Positions 47,331 through 58,570 of a stretch of DNA of 64,000 nt are shown piece after piece. Source of the stretch: Diphasiastrum complanatum (Eukaryota; Streptophyta; Lycopodiopsida; Lycopodiales; Lycopodiaceae); assembly GCA_029204225.1 (NCBI GenBank), contig CM055095.1:12982530-13046529 (forward strand). Reading direction: 5' to 3'. The notes beneath the pieces were generated by a model. The model was given only the letters and a program-made list of their open reading frames with translations, was not told the origin of the DNA and made no database searches. Both the position numbers and the translations under genes were made by a program. Position 1 is the first letter of the stretch. Every line of letters starts with the position of its first letter.

Positions 47331-47683
47331 TAGCTAGCTGATCTTGAAGGGAATTTGCTTGATACAAGAGTGAATGGCTCTCGTATCAAAAAATATAATC
47401 AACCATCATAGCGGTTTACAAATAAACCTTTGGTTCGACATAAGCAGTTTTTTGATCCATGCTTTTCCAAGAGAATACTTATTTTTATTTTTATTAACTT
47501 TTTATTATTTTACCCTCTTCTCAGTCAACGAGGACATTTCCTTTTTGAGAGAAAGGAGAGATATTTTATAGGTTTTATACAATTAGTATTTTTTTTTTTC
47601 AGAATTTATTTGTTAATGTCCTTAAAATTTATAAGTATCAAATTTCTATTGGATCGAAAATATTCGACCTGATTAGGGTTAAT

Positions 47684-47862
47684 GGATGTAGGATTAATGG
47701 TTGTGGATTAAAGTTAATGGATGTAGGATTAATGGTTGTAGTGTTAATGCTTAGTGTTAATGGATGTAGGATTAATGGTTGTAGTGTTAATGCTTAGTGT
47801 TAATGGATGTAGGATTAGTGGTTGTAGTGTTAATGCTTAGTGTTAATGGATCTTAGTGTTAG
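47684..47862 (+). repeat. 43-bp tandem repeat
   Basis: The unit GTTAATGGATGTAGGATTAATGG-like plus TTGTAGTGTTAATGCTTAGT is present in about three full copies from 47713, with a shorter first unit (47684) and a truncated last one (about 47842). It begins right beside the Gypsy-4 right LTR remnant. Confidence 0.9.
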
Positions 47863-48039
47863 TATGCACATCCTGGATTATGAAATATGCTATCGCTCTC
47901 ATGGGAACGAACCTCCGAGTGACAACTAACCTCGTCTCCTTGATGCTTGTGTGCTTGGTTCTAGGGTTGAGGATAGGATAGGAAATAGTCCACTACATCC
48001 ATGTCGTTCTAACCCAAGTGAGCCTTGTAAAACAAGGTA

Positions 48040-48425
48040 GGTCGCGCACTACTGTCCATACTTCTGAGCATATCCATGCTTTCCAATAGTATCTCACTAG
48101 AAGTCTAATGTGACACTTATTTGGGCGTAGTTAAGTATTAGCGTGGTTCATTGTCATGAATACGTAGGTATTAGGGCACATCCGTACCATATTAATCCAT
48201 ACAACCTATACTGCATATGTAGCGAGGGGTTTCATATCGTTATGTTTGGTTCTGAGCAAATCCATGCTATACAGAACTCTTCTATCAACCATGGTATCAG
48301 GACTTTGATACGGATAGGTATGGTTTATTGCTAATGAGGGATTTCCAATGTTTTTACCAGGTATTAGGACAGATTCATGCCATTCTAATCGTTGTGTAAA
48401 AACTTCATATCTTACGCATATCTAT
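48040..48425 (+). repeat. Degenerate dispersed motif cluster
   Basis: Two alternating words recur. One is GGTATTAGGGCACATCCGTA (48166), GGTATCAGGACTT (48293) and GGTATTAGGACAGATTCATG (48361). The other is TCTGAGCATATCCATGCT (48052), TCTGAGCAAATCCATGCT (48251) and a looser form near 48415. Related words are found inverted at 33640-34050. Confidence 0.5.
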
Positions 48426-49140
48426 GCTATCTAAGAACGTTATATTGGAAGCCCTACGATTTGGTTTGGGTATGGATTATTCAAGAATGGTTAGGTTGGT
48501 ATGTAAATTGGATTAGAAGGCATCTCTTTATACTTATGTCATTATTTAAATGTTGTGAAGAGCTAAAGATATTTGAGTAAAATGGAAACAACCATCCCAT
48601 GAGTGTTCATCATGCTTGTAGTTTGTATAGAACCCAAAAATCGTAAAAAGAAGTCGTACCTGGATGATCGTAGACATGGTTTCTTGAGAGGATGCCATGT
48701 TGTTTCCACGAATAGTTTGTTTTCCTTAGACCACAACAAAAACGAATAGTCTTTATCTCGTAGCTTCATTTAAGAATCAAATAAACGCCTAAACAACTTT
48801 CGAAGAGTATTCAAGCTCGCTTGTGATAATGTGTTACAATAAGTGACATACCTTTATAGAGACTTAGTAATGCATGGTTCGAATTCGAACCCCAACGTGA
48901 GTGGTAGTAGTAGGCCGTAGTAACAAAAGATGCTACATTACCACAAAGCATAGATGATAATTTAGTGTCAAATGATAAGACTCTCTATGAAATAAGCCAA
49001 GTGCCTGAAAAGATATATAGAAGTATCATTTAAGTATCAAATCAAGTGGTGGATCATTGTCCACACAACATTAGATCCATTAAGCCTTGGTCTAAGCAAA
49101 CTTTATGTGAGGTGAAAGATGAACTTAAGAAAAGCTTTCT
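48426..49140. other. No gene recognised
   Basis: No convincing frame. A perfect 16-bp palindrome GGTTCGAATTCGAACC lies at 48876-48891. Confidence 0.4.
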
Positions 49141-49562
49141 ACTGTCCATCACTGGACCAACATAATGTAGACTGGAAATTCTTCATTCAAAAGACATATT
49201 AGAACCTACTGTCCATCGTGGACAGGAGGTATTTCAATCAAACAATAATCAAGAAGAAAGTGAGCCTACTGTTCATCGCTGTACAACCGACACTTCCATT
49301 TGGTTTCAAACACATGTCTAACAAGCATATATGTCATCCACAAAAAGGCAACTATCCTTTGGTTTGCATCACTGCCCAATAGGCTAAAGCCATTAAACAA
49401 AAGTTGATAAAAACATTTAGTGGTCCATCGTTGCATATGAAGTAGAAATCGCTACTTTAGAAAGTAAAGGAAGTGGCGAAGGGTCCATCGCTGCCTACGA
49501 GGCAACTGGATCCATTTTTTTGAAACAAAAAAGTGATGGACTGTCCATCGCTGGACATCGAG
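49141..49562 (+). repeat. About 60-bp periodic array of GTCCATCGCTG palindromic words
   Basis: GTCCATCAC, GTCCATCG, GTTCATCG, GTCCATCG, GTCCATCG and GTCCATCG start at 49144, 49211, 49271, 49423, 49483 and 49543, with a weak copy near 49365. Spacings are mostly 56-67 bp. Several form a short inverted repeat (TGTCCA...TGGACA at 49542). Spacer sequence is purine-rich and only loosely conserved. Confidence 0.6.
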
Positions 49563-50426
49563 CCATCAAACCTATATTTCCTAATAAACTATGCTTTATA
49601 TGATGAGTGAAGTTCAAACAGATCAGAAAACATCAAGGAAGCATAAAACCAATTGCTAAAAGCAAGAAGAAAGCCTTGCAAAGGAATGAGATAACAAACT
49701 CTTACCGTATGATAGCTTCCAACAAATGGAAGAGTGGTAGGGCGCAATCACCGGAGGAGAGAGATAGTGAACTCTTCTTCACAAGATGTTGTGAGGAACA
49801 TTAGACTGCATAATTTATAGTATCATGCAATGAAGCTTCCAGGAAGGTAACAGTTTGCTTTGCAATGGGTTGCTTCAAGGTTCAATGCAACATGAATTAA
49901 ACTCAATGAGTATTGGGATTGATGGTCATTTCGACAATCTAGAAATTTAGACTTTATGGACATTAATCACCAGTGCTTTGAATAGTTGTTTTTTGTTGTC
50001 CGAAACTAGTGTCACACTGTTTCACAATTTGCAACAGTAGGCTTTATAACCAAATATTAAGAATTTGGAGCACCTACTATTAGATAGCCAAGAATCTAAT
50101 CAGGCTTTGGTGTTGTGTGATTGTTAATTTTTTTTGTTCTTTGAAAGGCTTGCAATTTTTAAGCATGATTGCACCATTGCTGCACCATTGCACACTTGTC
50201 ATGGTCTCTTTGATAGCTTTATGATTTTTGGCACTCATGATTTATTTCTCATTCAACATTAGTGCTTTAGATAGCAGTTTTATTTTTTCTAAAAAACAAC
50301 ATAACGCTCTTGGAGTTGATGTAGTAGGCTTTATACCCAAAGATTACAAACCCGATGAACTTGTTCTTTGGTGTTGCATGATAGTTGTGGATATATTTTT
50401 CCATTAAAATGCATTATGTATAGGGT

Positions 50427-50523
50427 AAGGCCCCCGTCCGAGGGCCTTCAGCCCTTGGAGGCGCCAGAGGGCGGCAGCCTAAGGCACCTCCCAGGCGCGG
50501 AAGGCCCCCGGGCGGGGGCCTTC
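50427..50523. repeat. GC-rich double hairpin island
   Basis: In AT-rich DNA, a ~100-bp GC-rich patch is bounded by two hairpins with similar arms. 50427-50448 has AAGGCCC...GGGCCTT. 50500-50523 has perfect 11-bp arms (GAAGGCCCCCG/CGGGGGCCTTC) around two bases. GGCGCC lies between them. Confidence 0.8.
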
Positions 50524-52120
50524 CCCTGCCGTGACAATCGCTGCATTTTTTTTTCTTTTTTTTTTGGCTAAAAATAATCCATGACTTACTAAAAATAGTA
50601 AGTTTATGGTTTCAGGTTTCTAAAAATACTTTCTAATAATAGTAAAAAGTACCTTACAAAGTGTAATGCACTTGTGGATGTGCCTAAAAATAGTAATGAT
50701 GCCTTACATATTTATTACTTCTCCAAATCTTGAAATGCAGGTGTGATATTGTGGCTTTTGAGGTTTCACAAAAATACACTGTAAAAAAATCAGTAGGTTG
50801 TTATGTAAATGTTGAAGGCATTGATATTTCACTTATATGATATTTCACTAACACTAGAGCAGCAAGATTGTTGATAGTTGTAGTCTTCCAAGTGATTGTT
50901 TTCAAGACTAAGTATATTTGGAGCAACATGCTATATGATCATTTTTTGTATGTACCCTAAAATCCTATACCACTGTTTCTACATCAAATCTATGTAATAT
51001 AAGATAATCAATGTTTTCCAAACAGGTCCACTTAATCAGTTCAAATTGTGATTGATTGGCTTTAGATTTGGCTGATTCTGAAGTGCCAAGAAACCTTAGC
51101 AGCTAGGTAAGTGCATGAGGCGATGATTTTTGGACTAGATGATTGTGAACTTGCGGAGCAGGCCACGTGATAATTTGTCTCATGTGTGAGAACTGTGGTA
51201 TGGGATGCATGTGTTTAGTACTGGAATCAGGCCTTAAGCTAGCCGAGGTCTTAGGCTCAAGGAGGAGCACTTGGATTGAGAGATTATTGTACGAGTGGTG
51301 AGCTTGCTAGTGACTTTCACAAAGTTTCACAAGATAGAACTCGATCCAGAATACAGGATCATGGGAATGACACGGAGAAAGGAGATGGATAGCCAAGTAA
51401 GCTTCGGATCTTGTTTGCTGGTTGCTCAAGGTGTTCTCTATACGTCTCATTCTATGGATGAGCCTGGATAACTTGTAAATATACTAAGTTCAAAGTCGAT
51501 GCGCGTCACCACATTGTGTATTTTGTGAACTTAGGTGAGGTGCTTTTGAATGGGAGGAGAGTAAGGTTGTAGGGTGAAGTGTGGAGGCCATGAACTAGGT
51601 TTGGGTCTGCAAAGGAATCAAAATTGCATTTTGACGCCTAGTTCTAAACCTGGTAAAATTTCAATATAAGCTTTTTTAAGGATAGCAAAAGGTATCTGGA
51701 GATGTAGTGGCGATCGACCTGTTGGTGTTGACTGGAGTGAGCGAGTAATTCACATATGTGAAGGTGGATGGACTTACATTTATGGTTCAATAGGTATTGC
51801 ACCAGGTAAGAGGCATCTTTGGATCTCATTCTGTACCTATAACTGACCTTTCTACAAAGCATTGACTTTCTAGATGCCTCACCTCCACAGATTGTTGCAT
51901 TGTACTTCATTGCCAAGAGAAAATAAAAACGCTTTTCAAGTTGTAGGAAGATTATGTTGTTGTTAGGAAAGCTTTGTTACGAGAATGATAATGTTACGAA
52001 AGCAATACTGCTATTGTTGCACGTAGGGTGGAGAACCCTTTTCAAAAGCTAGGTGAAAAGTGTAAGTGAAAAAACTATAGCAAAAGCTGCTGCCTTTCAC
52101 ACATTTGCTGGGTTGAGTAG
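50524..52120. other. No gene recognised
   Basis: AT-rich sequence with short frames lacking recognisable motifs. A splice-acceptor-like GGGTTGAGTAG directly precedes the HSP101-like fragment at 52121. Confidence 0.4.
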
Positions 52121-52288
52121 GTGGGCCGGAAATTAGATGATCTGAAGGACAAGTTGCAACCTTTGAAAATGAGGTATAAGAAGGAAAAGCAACAGATTGA
52201 TAAAATCAAGCAATTGAACCAAATGCGAGAAGAATTGTTAGTTAATCTGGCAGAGGCAAGATGGATTCCTGAGACAAGCAGCATCTAA
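52121..52288 (+). pseudogene. HSP101/ClpB middle-domain fragment
   Basis: Read from GTG 52121, 55 codons to TAA 52286 contain RKLDDLKDKLQPLKMRYKKE, IDKIKQLNQMREELL and LAEARW. This matches the coiled-coil middle (M) domain of plant cytosolic HSP101/ClpB1, a disaggregase of the AAA+ family. After LAEARW the similarity continues one frame over (RQAASNE, like R-A-A-D-L-R), so a frameshift is present. The fragment begins at a splice-acceptor-like AG. No other HSP101 exon was found nearby. I infer a gene fragment, perhaps captured by a transposon or left from an old duplication. Confidence 0.65.
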
Positions 52289-52539
52289 TGAGCGAGGGAG
52301 GGCGAGATGAGCGCAACAGCAACAACAACAACCCTCCTCTGCGGAACGAGCGATGGAGGGGGCCTCGTATCTCCCAGGTACGCACTGGTTTGGCCCAGTG
52401 GCCTCCTGTGAGCCACACGTTTTTATTTATTATTTATTTATTTATTTTATAAAAAATGGCTACCCAATGTGGCACTTGGGGTTGTGTGCTTCCAGGCCCA
52501 TCGTGAAGCGAGACAGAGAGAGCGCTTCCAAGCCCCATC

Positions 52540-52662
52540 GTGGAGAGAGAGAAAGAGAGAGAGAGAGAGAAACACACACACAAAGAAAGAGAGAGAGAGA
52601 GAGAGACACATACACACACATTCAAAGAGAGAGCTCTAAGAGAGAGAGAGAGAGAGAGATAG
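52540..52662 (+). repeat. (GA)n/(CA)n-rich purine tract upstream of CAC2-type gene
   Basis: Repeated GAGAGA runs with ACACAC interruptions. It lies about 0.8 kb before the biotin carboxylase start codon and could be in its promoter or 5' UTR. The transcript start is not visible. Confidence 0.7.
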
Positions 52663-53435
52663 GGGAGGGAGGGAGGGGCCCACACGCGAAGCACGGCCAG
52701 CTCCATTGTGAAAGAACGGGGCGTGGACGATTTGCAGTTGCAACCTCAGTGCACTTGGGAACTTTAGAAAGAAGCGCTTCAGTCCTGGAATTCTTGACTT
52801 TTTCTTAACACTCCATGCAACCTTCTACGATCTGTCCTGTGTATTAAGGTGAATTCTTTCCAACGAGCAGAGCAAGTCTGTTTTAGCACTTTGCTTTTCT
52901 CCTGAGTTCACCTACGATCTGTCCTGGGCCTAAAAAACATGCGATCTAACCTGCCCTGCCTGTCCAGGTCCAGCGTCTGACAAAAAACAAAACTTCTGAC
53001 AGCGACTTCCAGCAATTCTGCCCTTCACCTGAGCTTAGGAAGTTCTATATCTTTTATCTTCACTTAAAATTGGCTGCAGAATCCAGATCCTCGTAACGTG
53101 GGCAACTGATGGAGTGCATTATGCATGCGAGGCCGGTTCATAGACTCGTAAGTGCTGTAAACTAATTAAGACCACATTTCTGTAATATAAGATCGAGTAC
53201 AGACGCAAGGTTTAATGCTTAATTTGTTTTTGCTCTGTCGTTGGTTGTTGCGCATCTAATGTAATCCAATGTTGATCACTTCTAGCAAGTCTAGCAGTTT
53301 AATATCTGGCAAGAGCGGCGATGAGGTATTACGTACTGACTTGAGGCAGTGCTTATTTGTTTATGACAGCCTCTGGGACTTTCAACCGCAACTTCACGAA
53401 AACTGGATCCATGTCAAACAGCATACTCGTCGGGT

Positions 53436-55851
53436 ATGGCCGGATGGGCTGCTAAATCCATGAGCATGAGCAGTGCTAGCAGTGATCTTCAACGTGGGTG
53501 TCTTGATTTGCATGTGAGGAATCTCCGAACTACGTTGGGTCAGAAACATAAATCTAGAGGAGGCCCTTTGGTTGTTTCGTGCGAATTCGAAAAGATTTTA
53601 ATAGCTAATAGAGGTGAAATCGCACTGCGTATAATACGAACAGCACACGAAATGGGTATCCCTTGTGTAGCTGTACATTCCACCATTGATCGGCAAGCTC
53701 TTCATGTCCAACTTGCTGATGAAGCAGTTTGCATTGGAGAGGCCCCCAGCAGTCAATCGTAAGTTCCCTCTTGACCTCGGCAGTCTTGCTTGAAAGATGG
53801 TGCATATTATGAAACTAAGACAATTCAAGGAAGCATTTAGTACGGTATTAACCTGATTGAAGAGTTCGGAAAATTACTGATCTGGAGTTACTAATCCCTA
53901 GTAAGACCATACATCAACTGCTGGCAAGTATACAAGCACGTTGTGTGTCTGTAAATTCAATCTTGTGATGTTTATTTATTGTGACTTTATTCCCTCCTCT
54001 AGCTAAGGTCGTAGAAGTCGACATGCACAGATATCCTCCTAGCTTTCAGATCTATGTACAAAACTTCACAATAGGTACTTTGCATCAACACCACCATGAT
54101 TTCCTGTGCCATGCCAATAATCAAATTCTCCTTGGCTATATTTATTCCAAGTCAGCTACTCATTGCTTAGGGAGTCCCTAGTTTGCAATCACCCCCAGTG
54201 CTGTTTATCCCTACTCTCACTCAACTTTCCACCGAACTGAAACAAGACTAGTAAGAGAGATGATTTTGTTTCAAATCATGCAATTGCTTACAATACTTGT
54301 AAAACTAACGGGTGCTATGTGATACTTGTATGGCAGATATTTGAATATCCCTAACATTGTCTCCGCAGCAATCAGTCACAGATGTACTATGTTGCATCCT
54401 GGCTATGGATTCCTTGCAGAAAATGCTACGTTTGTAGACATCTGTAAAGACCATGGCCTCAATTTCATTGGTCCCAATGTAAGTGGTGTTAACTTTTTCT
54501 TTAGAAAGAAAGGTCTGTATGCAGTAAAATAGTTCTTTCTGTTGATTGTAAGGTTTTCTTTGAAAGTATGCCTTTCAACAGGCAAGCTCTTTCTCTTTGG
54601 CTCTGTTGTTGTACCTGGTGCCAAACCTATTCATTTTGATTAAGTATACCGTGATGTCCAAGTCCCATTTGCATAAAACAGGATTCGAATCAGGTACTGT
54701 GAATGATGTGCAGGCATTGCCTGTTTTCAACAGTTTCATAAGTTTGCTTGCACTCATAAGTTGTAGGAATTTTCTGCGTGCTCTTTGGTAGCTCAAATTC
54801 TCCTTAATCTACTTGAAAAATTTGAAATTGTCAATGCCTTCAATGGTAATCAAGCCCCCGCGTGAACCCAGCTGATAATTATCGTTTTCTTTTACATGGT
54901 CATCTCATGCTTTGAAACTTTAGTCCTTGTTATTTTACAAACAAGGGTAGCTGTAGGACTGTTTGGGATACAATATGATTTTGTGAAAATTTATACCTAT
55001 TGGTTCTTTGAAATTGATAACTTCTATACATAAAGCTTGAAACTGAATAGTGTTCATGTTTTATTCACTTGAATGCTATTGTTTTTACATCAATTCAGCC
55101 AGATAGCATTCGTACTATGGGTGACAAAGCTACAGCACGTGATACAATGAAAAAGGCTGGAGTTCCCACTGTACCAGGAAGCGATGGGCTCGTTGAGGTG
55201 ATTAAATAGAGAAGATTCAACATGAATGTCTTTCATTTGCTCATCCATATACGAAGCTCCATCTTTTTTTGATTCTTTATACTTGCCGAAAAGTAACCAA
55301 AGTTAGCATTTTCTACTAATCACTTTTTGGTTATTGTCGTTAGCAACTATGGATTGAAGACATGCCATAGCTCCTTGGTGTGGCCTTACATGTAGACCTA
55401 GTCATGGTCTTTACGAAAAGGCTAAACAGTTTATCGTTCCACAATCACTAGGCAATAACTAATGTGTAACAAGCACTGCCAAAACATTACAATTTGTTTC
55501 TGTTTGTTTATCTGGGACATTGTCGAGCCCTGATGTTTTTTTTGCACTGTAGACGACAGAAGAAGCTGTAAGGCTTGCTCATGAAATTGGTTTTCCAGTC
55601 ATGATAAAGGTACTTTCAACTGTCAAGCATGCCATGCCCATCGTATGCTTTAGGCAGGTTTTGAGATTGTTGTTAGTTTTTGGGCTAAGATGTAAGTGTA
55701 GTTACTATGAAAGCTTGGCATGGTTCTTGAGCTTTGGTATGTCGGTTTACTCAGTGTTGAACTTCTTTTGATTCTGCAGGCAACAGCAGGTGGTGGTGGC
55801 CGTGGCATGCGACTTGCAAAAGAGCCATCAGAATTTGTCAAACTTTTACAG
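53436..55851 (+). CDS. CAC2: Plastid acetyl-CoA carboxylase biotin carboxylase subunit, exons 1-5 (partial)
   Basis: Biotin carboxylase carries out the ATP-dependent carboxylation of biotin on BCCP, the first step of plastid fatty acid synthesis. Exons: 53436-53758, 54337-54478, 55099-55197, 55553-55609, 55780-55851, together 231 codons. All acceptors are AG and the first four donors are GT. The start is the first ATG after an in-frame TGA at 53364. The first ~50 residues ([18 protein letters not shown]) are serine-rich, as in a plastid transit peptide. Then come [74 protein letters not shown] and [12 protein letters not shown] (the glycine-rich ATP-grasp loop), ending at FVKLLQ. This is about the first 40% of a plant CAC2 protein. 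The remaining exons are not seen before 64000. The plant CAC2 subunit fits better than the BC domain of mitochondrial MCCase because of the transit-type N-terminus and the sequence wording; that choice is from memory of the families. Confidence 0.88.
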
Positions 55852-55853
55852 GC
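55852..55853 (+). other. Probable GC splice donor of CAC2 intron 5
   Basis: Exon 5 ends at the codon for Q (CAG), followed by GCATGT, where the family continues with Q-A-K-S-E-A. No GT donor lies at the right place, so intron 5 would use the minor GC-AG class. The matching acceptor is outside the recognised sequence. Confidence 0.6.
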
Positions 55854-57697
55854 ATGTTGCTAACTTTTGTATCTAAAGGTCTGTGCACAGAGATAATAGA
55901 GGAGTCTTTATCCCAATAAGTTATCATCATCAGGCCTTTTCGGCGTATTTTATAGCAAAGGCAAAATGCTATTTGATATACACTTCGTATATATGTGAGA
56001 GTTGTTTATTTTTCTTCAAGTTTAGGTTGACCGCATGTTAAGTGAATTATCCCAATTGTATATCTCAGCACCATGTAGCATCATTCAGGTTTGAAGGACA
56101 GTGGAGAGCAGAGAGCAACCTGTGACAAATAAAGTAGCTCGTACATTTTTGGTTCACACACTGGAGATCATAATCAGGCAAGAGTCGATCCAAGCAAGGA
56201 TTGATTCGTCTAATGCTAAGCGTAGAAATTCTCTGGTGACTGGAGACACTGACATCCTGGTCCTGGCTGATCGATGGACATCCCATTTTTTAATGCATTG
56301 ATCACCAGAAAAACCTAACCATATTGGTGAAGTTATGACGTGGCTAGGGGAATGACGAATTGTGAAGATTGACCAAACAATGTTGAAAGGAAAAATAAGG
56401 CTTTCTTATAGGACCAAAGTTTCCTAGGTAGTCCAGTCGACATAGAAACAAATAGAAGCAAGTCCATGTCCTTGTGCGAGTGTTGGATGCAAGAGTCATG
56501 GCCTTCGTAATGTAGCTGGAGAAAAGTACGCAACATCATATGCCATGACCCTCAACAATATAGAATCAAATCATCTCTCAAACATTCAAATCATGACATG
56601 AGTCAAGACATTTTGTAATGTATAAAGGTATTTCTGTTTGATGCTGGTTTGCTTCAGCTGCCAATACCAATTCTGTTGCTTTGTGAGCCACTGACAATGA
56701 ATCATTGCATTCTTTAGATCCTGCTTAAGATTCTCACTTGGGAAGTTGAATATAACTTGTGTAGGCTATTTGCCATGTGTGTGCTCCACCAAATTTGAGC
56801 TATAGAATCAATATGTATGATACTTAATTGTATCTTTTATGCTTCAGTTTTGCAAAAAAAATTAAAGTATGCTTTATTCTGGGACACCATCGTTCAACTT
56901 ACTGTAGTGACTGGTCAGATGAGCCTGAATAGATAGTCAACTGGACTTCAAAGAAATCCTTAACAAAGAACAATCTTACTGTTGGACGGGGCTTTGAAGT
57001 TCTTACACATGTCATTAGAGGAAGCTGAGTGGGTGCCTGGAAACTGGTTTCAAATTTTTGGAAGTGGATATTAAGTTACCTTCCAGGTTAAATTCCATGA
57101 CTATCTTTCTCCAGTGCACTATGTTTTGTTCTCTAAGGCTTGTTATTTTACATCCTGCTTTTGAACCTTCTCGAAACTATTGAGAAGATCTTGATGTAAT
57201 TTTCAGCATCAATCTATTCTTTACCTTAATGCTATGCAGGGATCTTATCTTAAAATCAACAAGGAGTGTTCAAAGAAATGAATCTGAGATATGCTTTGTT
57301 CTGTCATTATGGCTGGAACTTTTTTAGAAAGCAAGCTCTTATCAAGACATTTAGTTCCTTCATCTCCCTCTGTGAAATCCTTACATTTGGTAGTCCACAT
57401 CATGCTCCAATTTATTTTGGAGCTCGACATATTTCCCTCGTGCAGGGTTTGAGTTGTGGTTACTTTCTACAAGAAAGGGAGATACATCTCTCAAGTGTGT
57501 ATTGATTACAAGTGAACGTATAAATGTCTCCAGTACAATTGACGAAGGTAAATATGTGAAAATACATGAAATCTGCATAGGCTAAATCTAACAAAGGTGA
57601 GGGATTTATCTTCGAAGATTACTTTGATGAGTAAGCTTTATTTAGAGCTAAGACTTTACCTTGTCCTTTCTGACTCTTTTTAAAGTTTTTTTTTTTT
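55854..57697. other. Probable start of long CAC2 intron 5; no exon found
   Basis: I searched for sequence coding for the next conserved part (Q-A-K-S-E-A-A-A-A-F-G-N) and found none. Short frames on both strands have no recognisable domain. Confidence 0.45.
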
Positions 57698-58570
57698 GTG
57701 TCTTTGAACTCTAAAATGACAACTTTTGAGGAAAATCTTGTTTCCCCAAGAAGAGGCATAGATGAGCTCGAAGAGGAAGCTATACATTTTCAGAGAGGAA
57801 AAAGTGAAATGGAGATAGAGTGGGAGTACGAGATGTTTAATACTGAAGAATTCGTATCTAAAGAACAATACGAACAAATGCAATCGGAAGTAGAAAGTTT
57901 CAGGCAAATCTTAGCCAGTATGCAATTGCAAGAAGATAAGTCGTTTGCCAACATTAAAAACTTGTTTTCCAATCTAGTTTAAGATACTACAGTTGCACAT
58001 ACTCCTCCAGTTTCAGTACCTAGTACCTCCCACTTCCCTGTATCTCCTGCAATTACTACTAATTCAAGAGATACCAGACCTAACCCTAGCATTTCTAAGG
58101 GCTAAAACCACCAAGGTTTAATGGGGAAGAAAATGATAGAATTATTGATATTCTCCAAATTGCTAGAAACCTAGTACCTAGTCATCATAGGTATGTCGTT
58201 TCTTTGGCTAAGGCTGATGTTTTGTTAACTGAATTTAATTATATTTTTCCTACTTATGTGTAGATTACAGAGCTTTAAACAAAGTCACAATTAAGAATAA
58301 ATACCCTATGCCTAGGGTAGACGAGCTGTTTGATCAACTTGACGAGGCTAGATATTTCAGTAAAATGGATTTGAGGATGGGATATCATCAAGTTTGTATC
58401 AAAGCAGAAGATGTTATCAGCTTGAGCTTAGGGATCGGAAAGCTCGATGGGCTGAATTAATGCAAGAATTTGACTTGTCTATCAGATACAGATGAGAAAA
58501 ATTCAACACAGTCGTAGATGCTCTTAGCATAATGCCAATGGTAAATGAATTAAGCTTTACCTAGATCTGC
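57698..58570 (+). pseudogene. Gypsy-5: gag-like ORF and RT fused to RNase H end
   Basis: 57698-57982 codes for 94 acidic residues (RRGIDELEEEAIHFQRGKSE, then a coiled part), probably a gag N-terminus. At 58262-58430 a frame reads [20 protein letters not shown] and [20 protein letters not shown], the N-terminal Gypsy RT. It then jumps within about 20 bp to [17 protein letters not shown] and VVDALSIMP, the RNase H end. The central RT including the YVDD box is deleted. It lies in what may be CAC2 intron 5. Confidence 0.8.

Larger units (their letters stand above)
44130..47672 (+). mobile_element. Gypsy-4: internally deleted Gypsy element
   Basis: Matching sequence at 44171-44211 and 47633-47672 (TCGAATTTCT and AAAATATTCGACCTGAT) marks LTR remnants on both sides. 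Between them lie gag, three CCHC knuckles, a lysine-rich linker and integrase, with protease, RT and RNase H missing between 46426 and 46510. LTR borders could not be fixed. Confidence 0.7.

Noticed and set aside
48876-48891. GGTTCGAATTCGAACC as a possible tRNA T-loop
   Set aside because: It is a plain 16-bp palindrome, with no acceptor, D or anticodon stem pairing around it.
49141-49562. CRISPR array
   Set aside because: The repeat word is only about 11 bp and degenerate, the spacing varies, and the window is plant nuclear DNA.
52353-52808. A 151-codon frame upstream of the CAC2-type gene
   Set aside because: It is dominated by translated GA/CA repeats.
53269-53463. A 64-codon frame overlapping the CAC2 start in another frame
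   Set aside because: No similarity; the overlapping frame with the biotin carboxylase motifs is the real one.
57245-57505. Possible sixth CAC2 exon
   Set aside because: Neither strand encodes the conserved continuation of the ATP-grasp domain.
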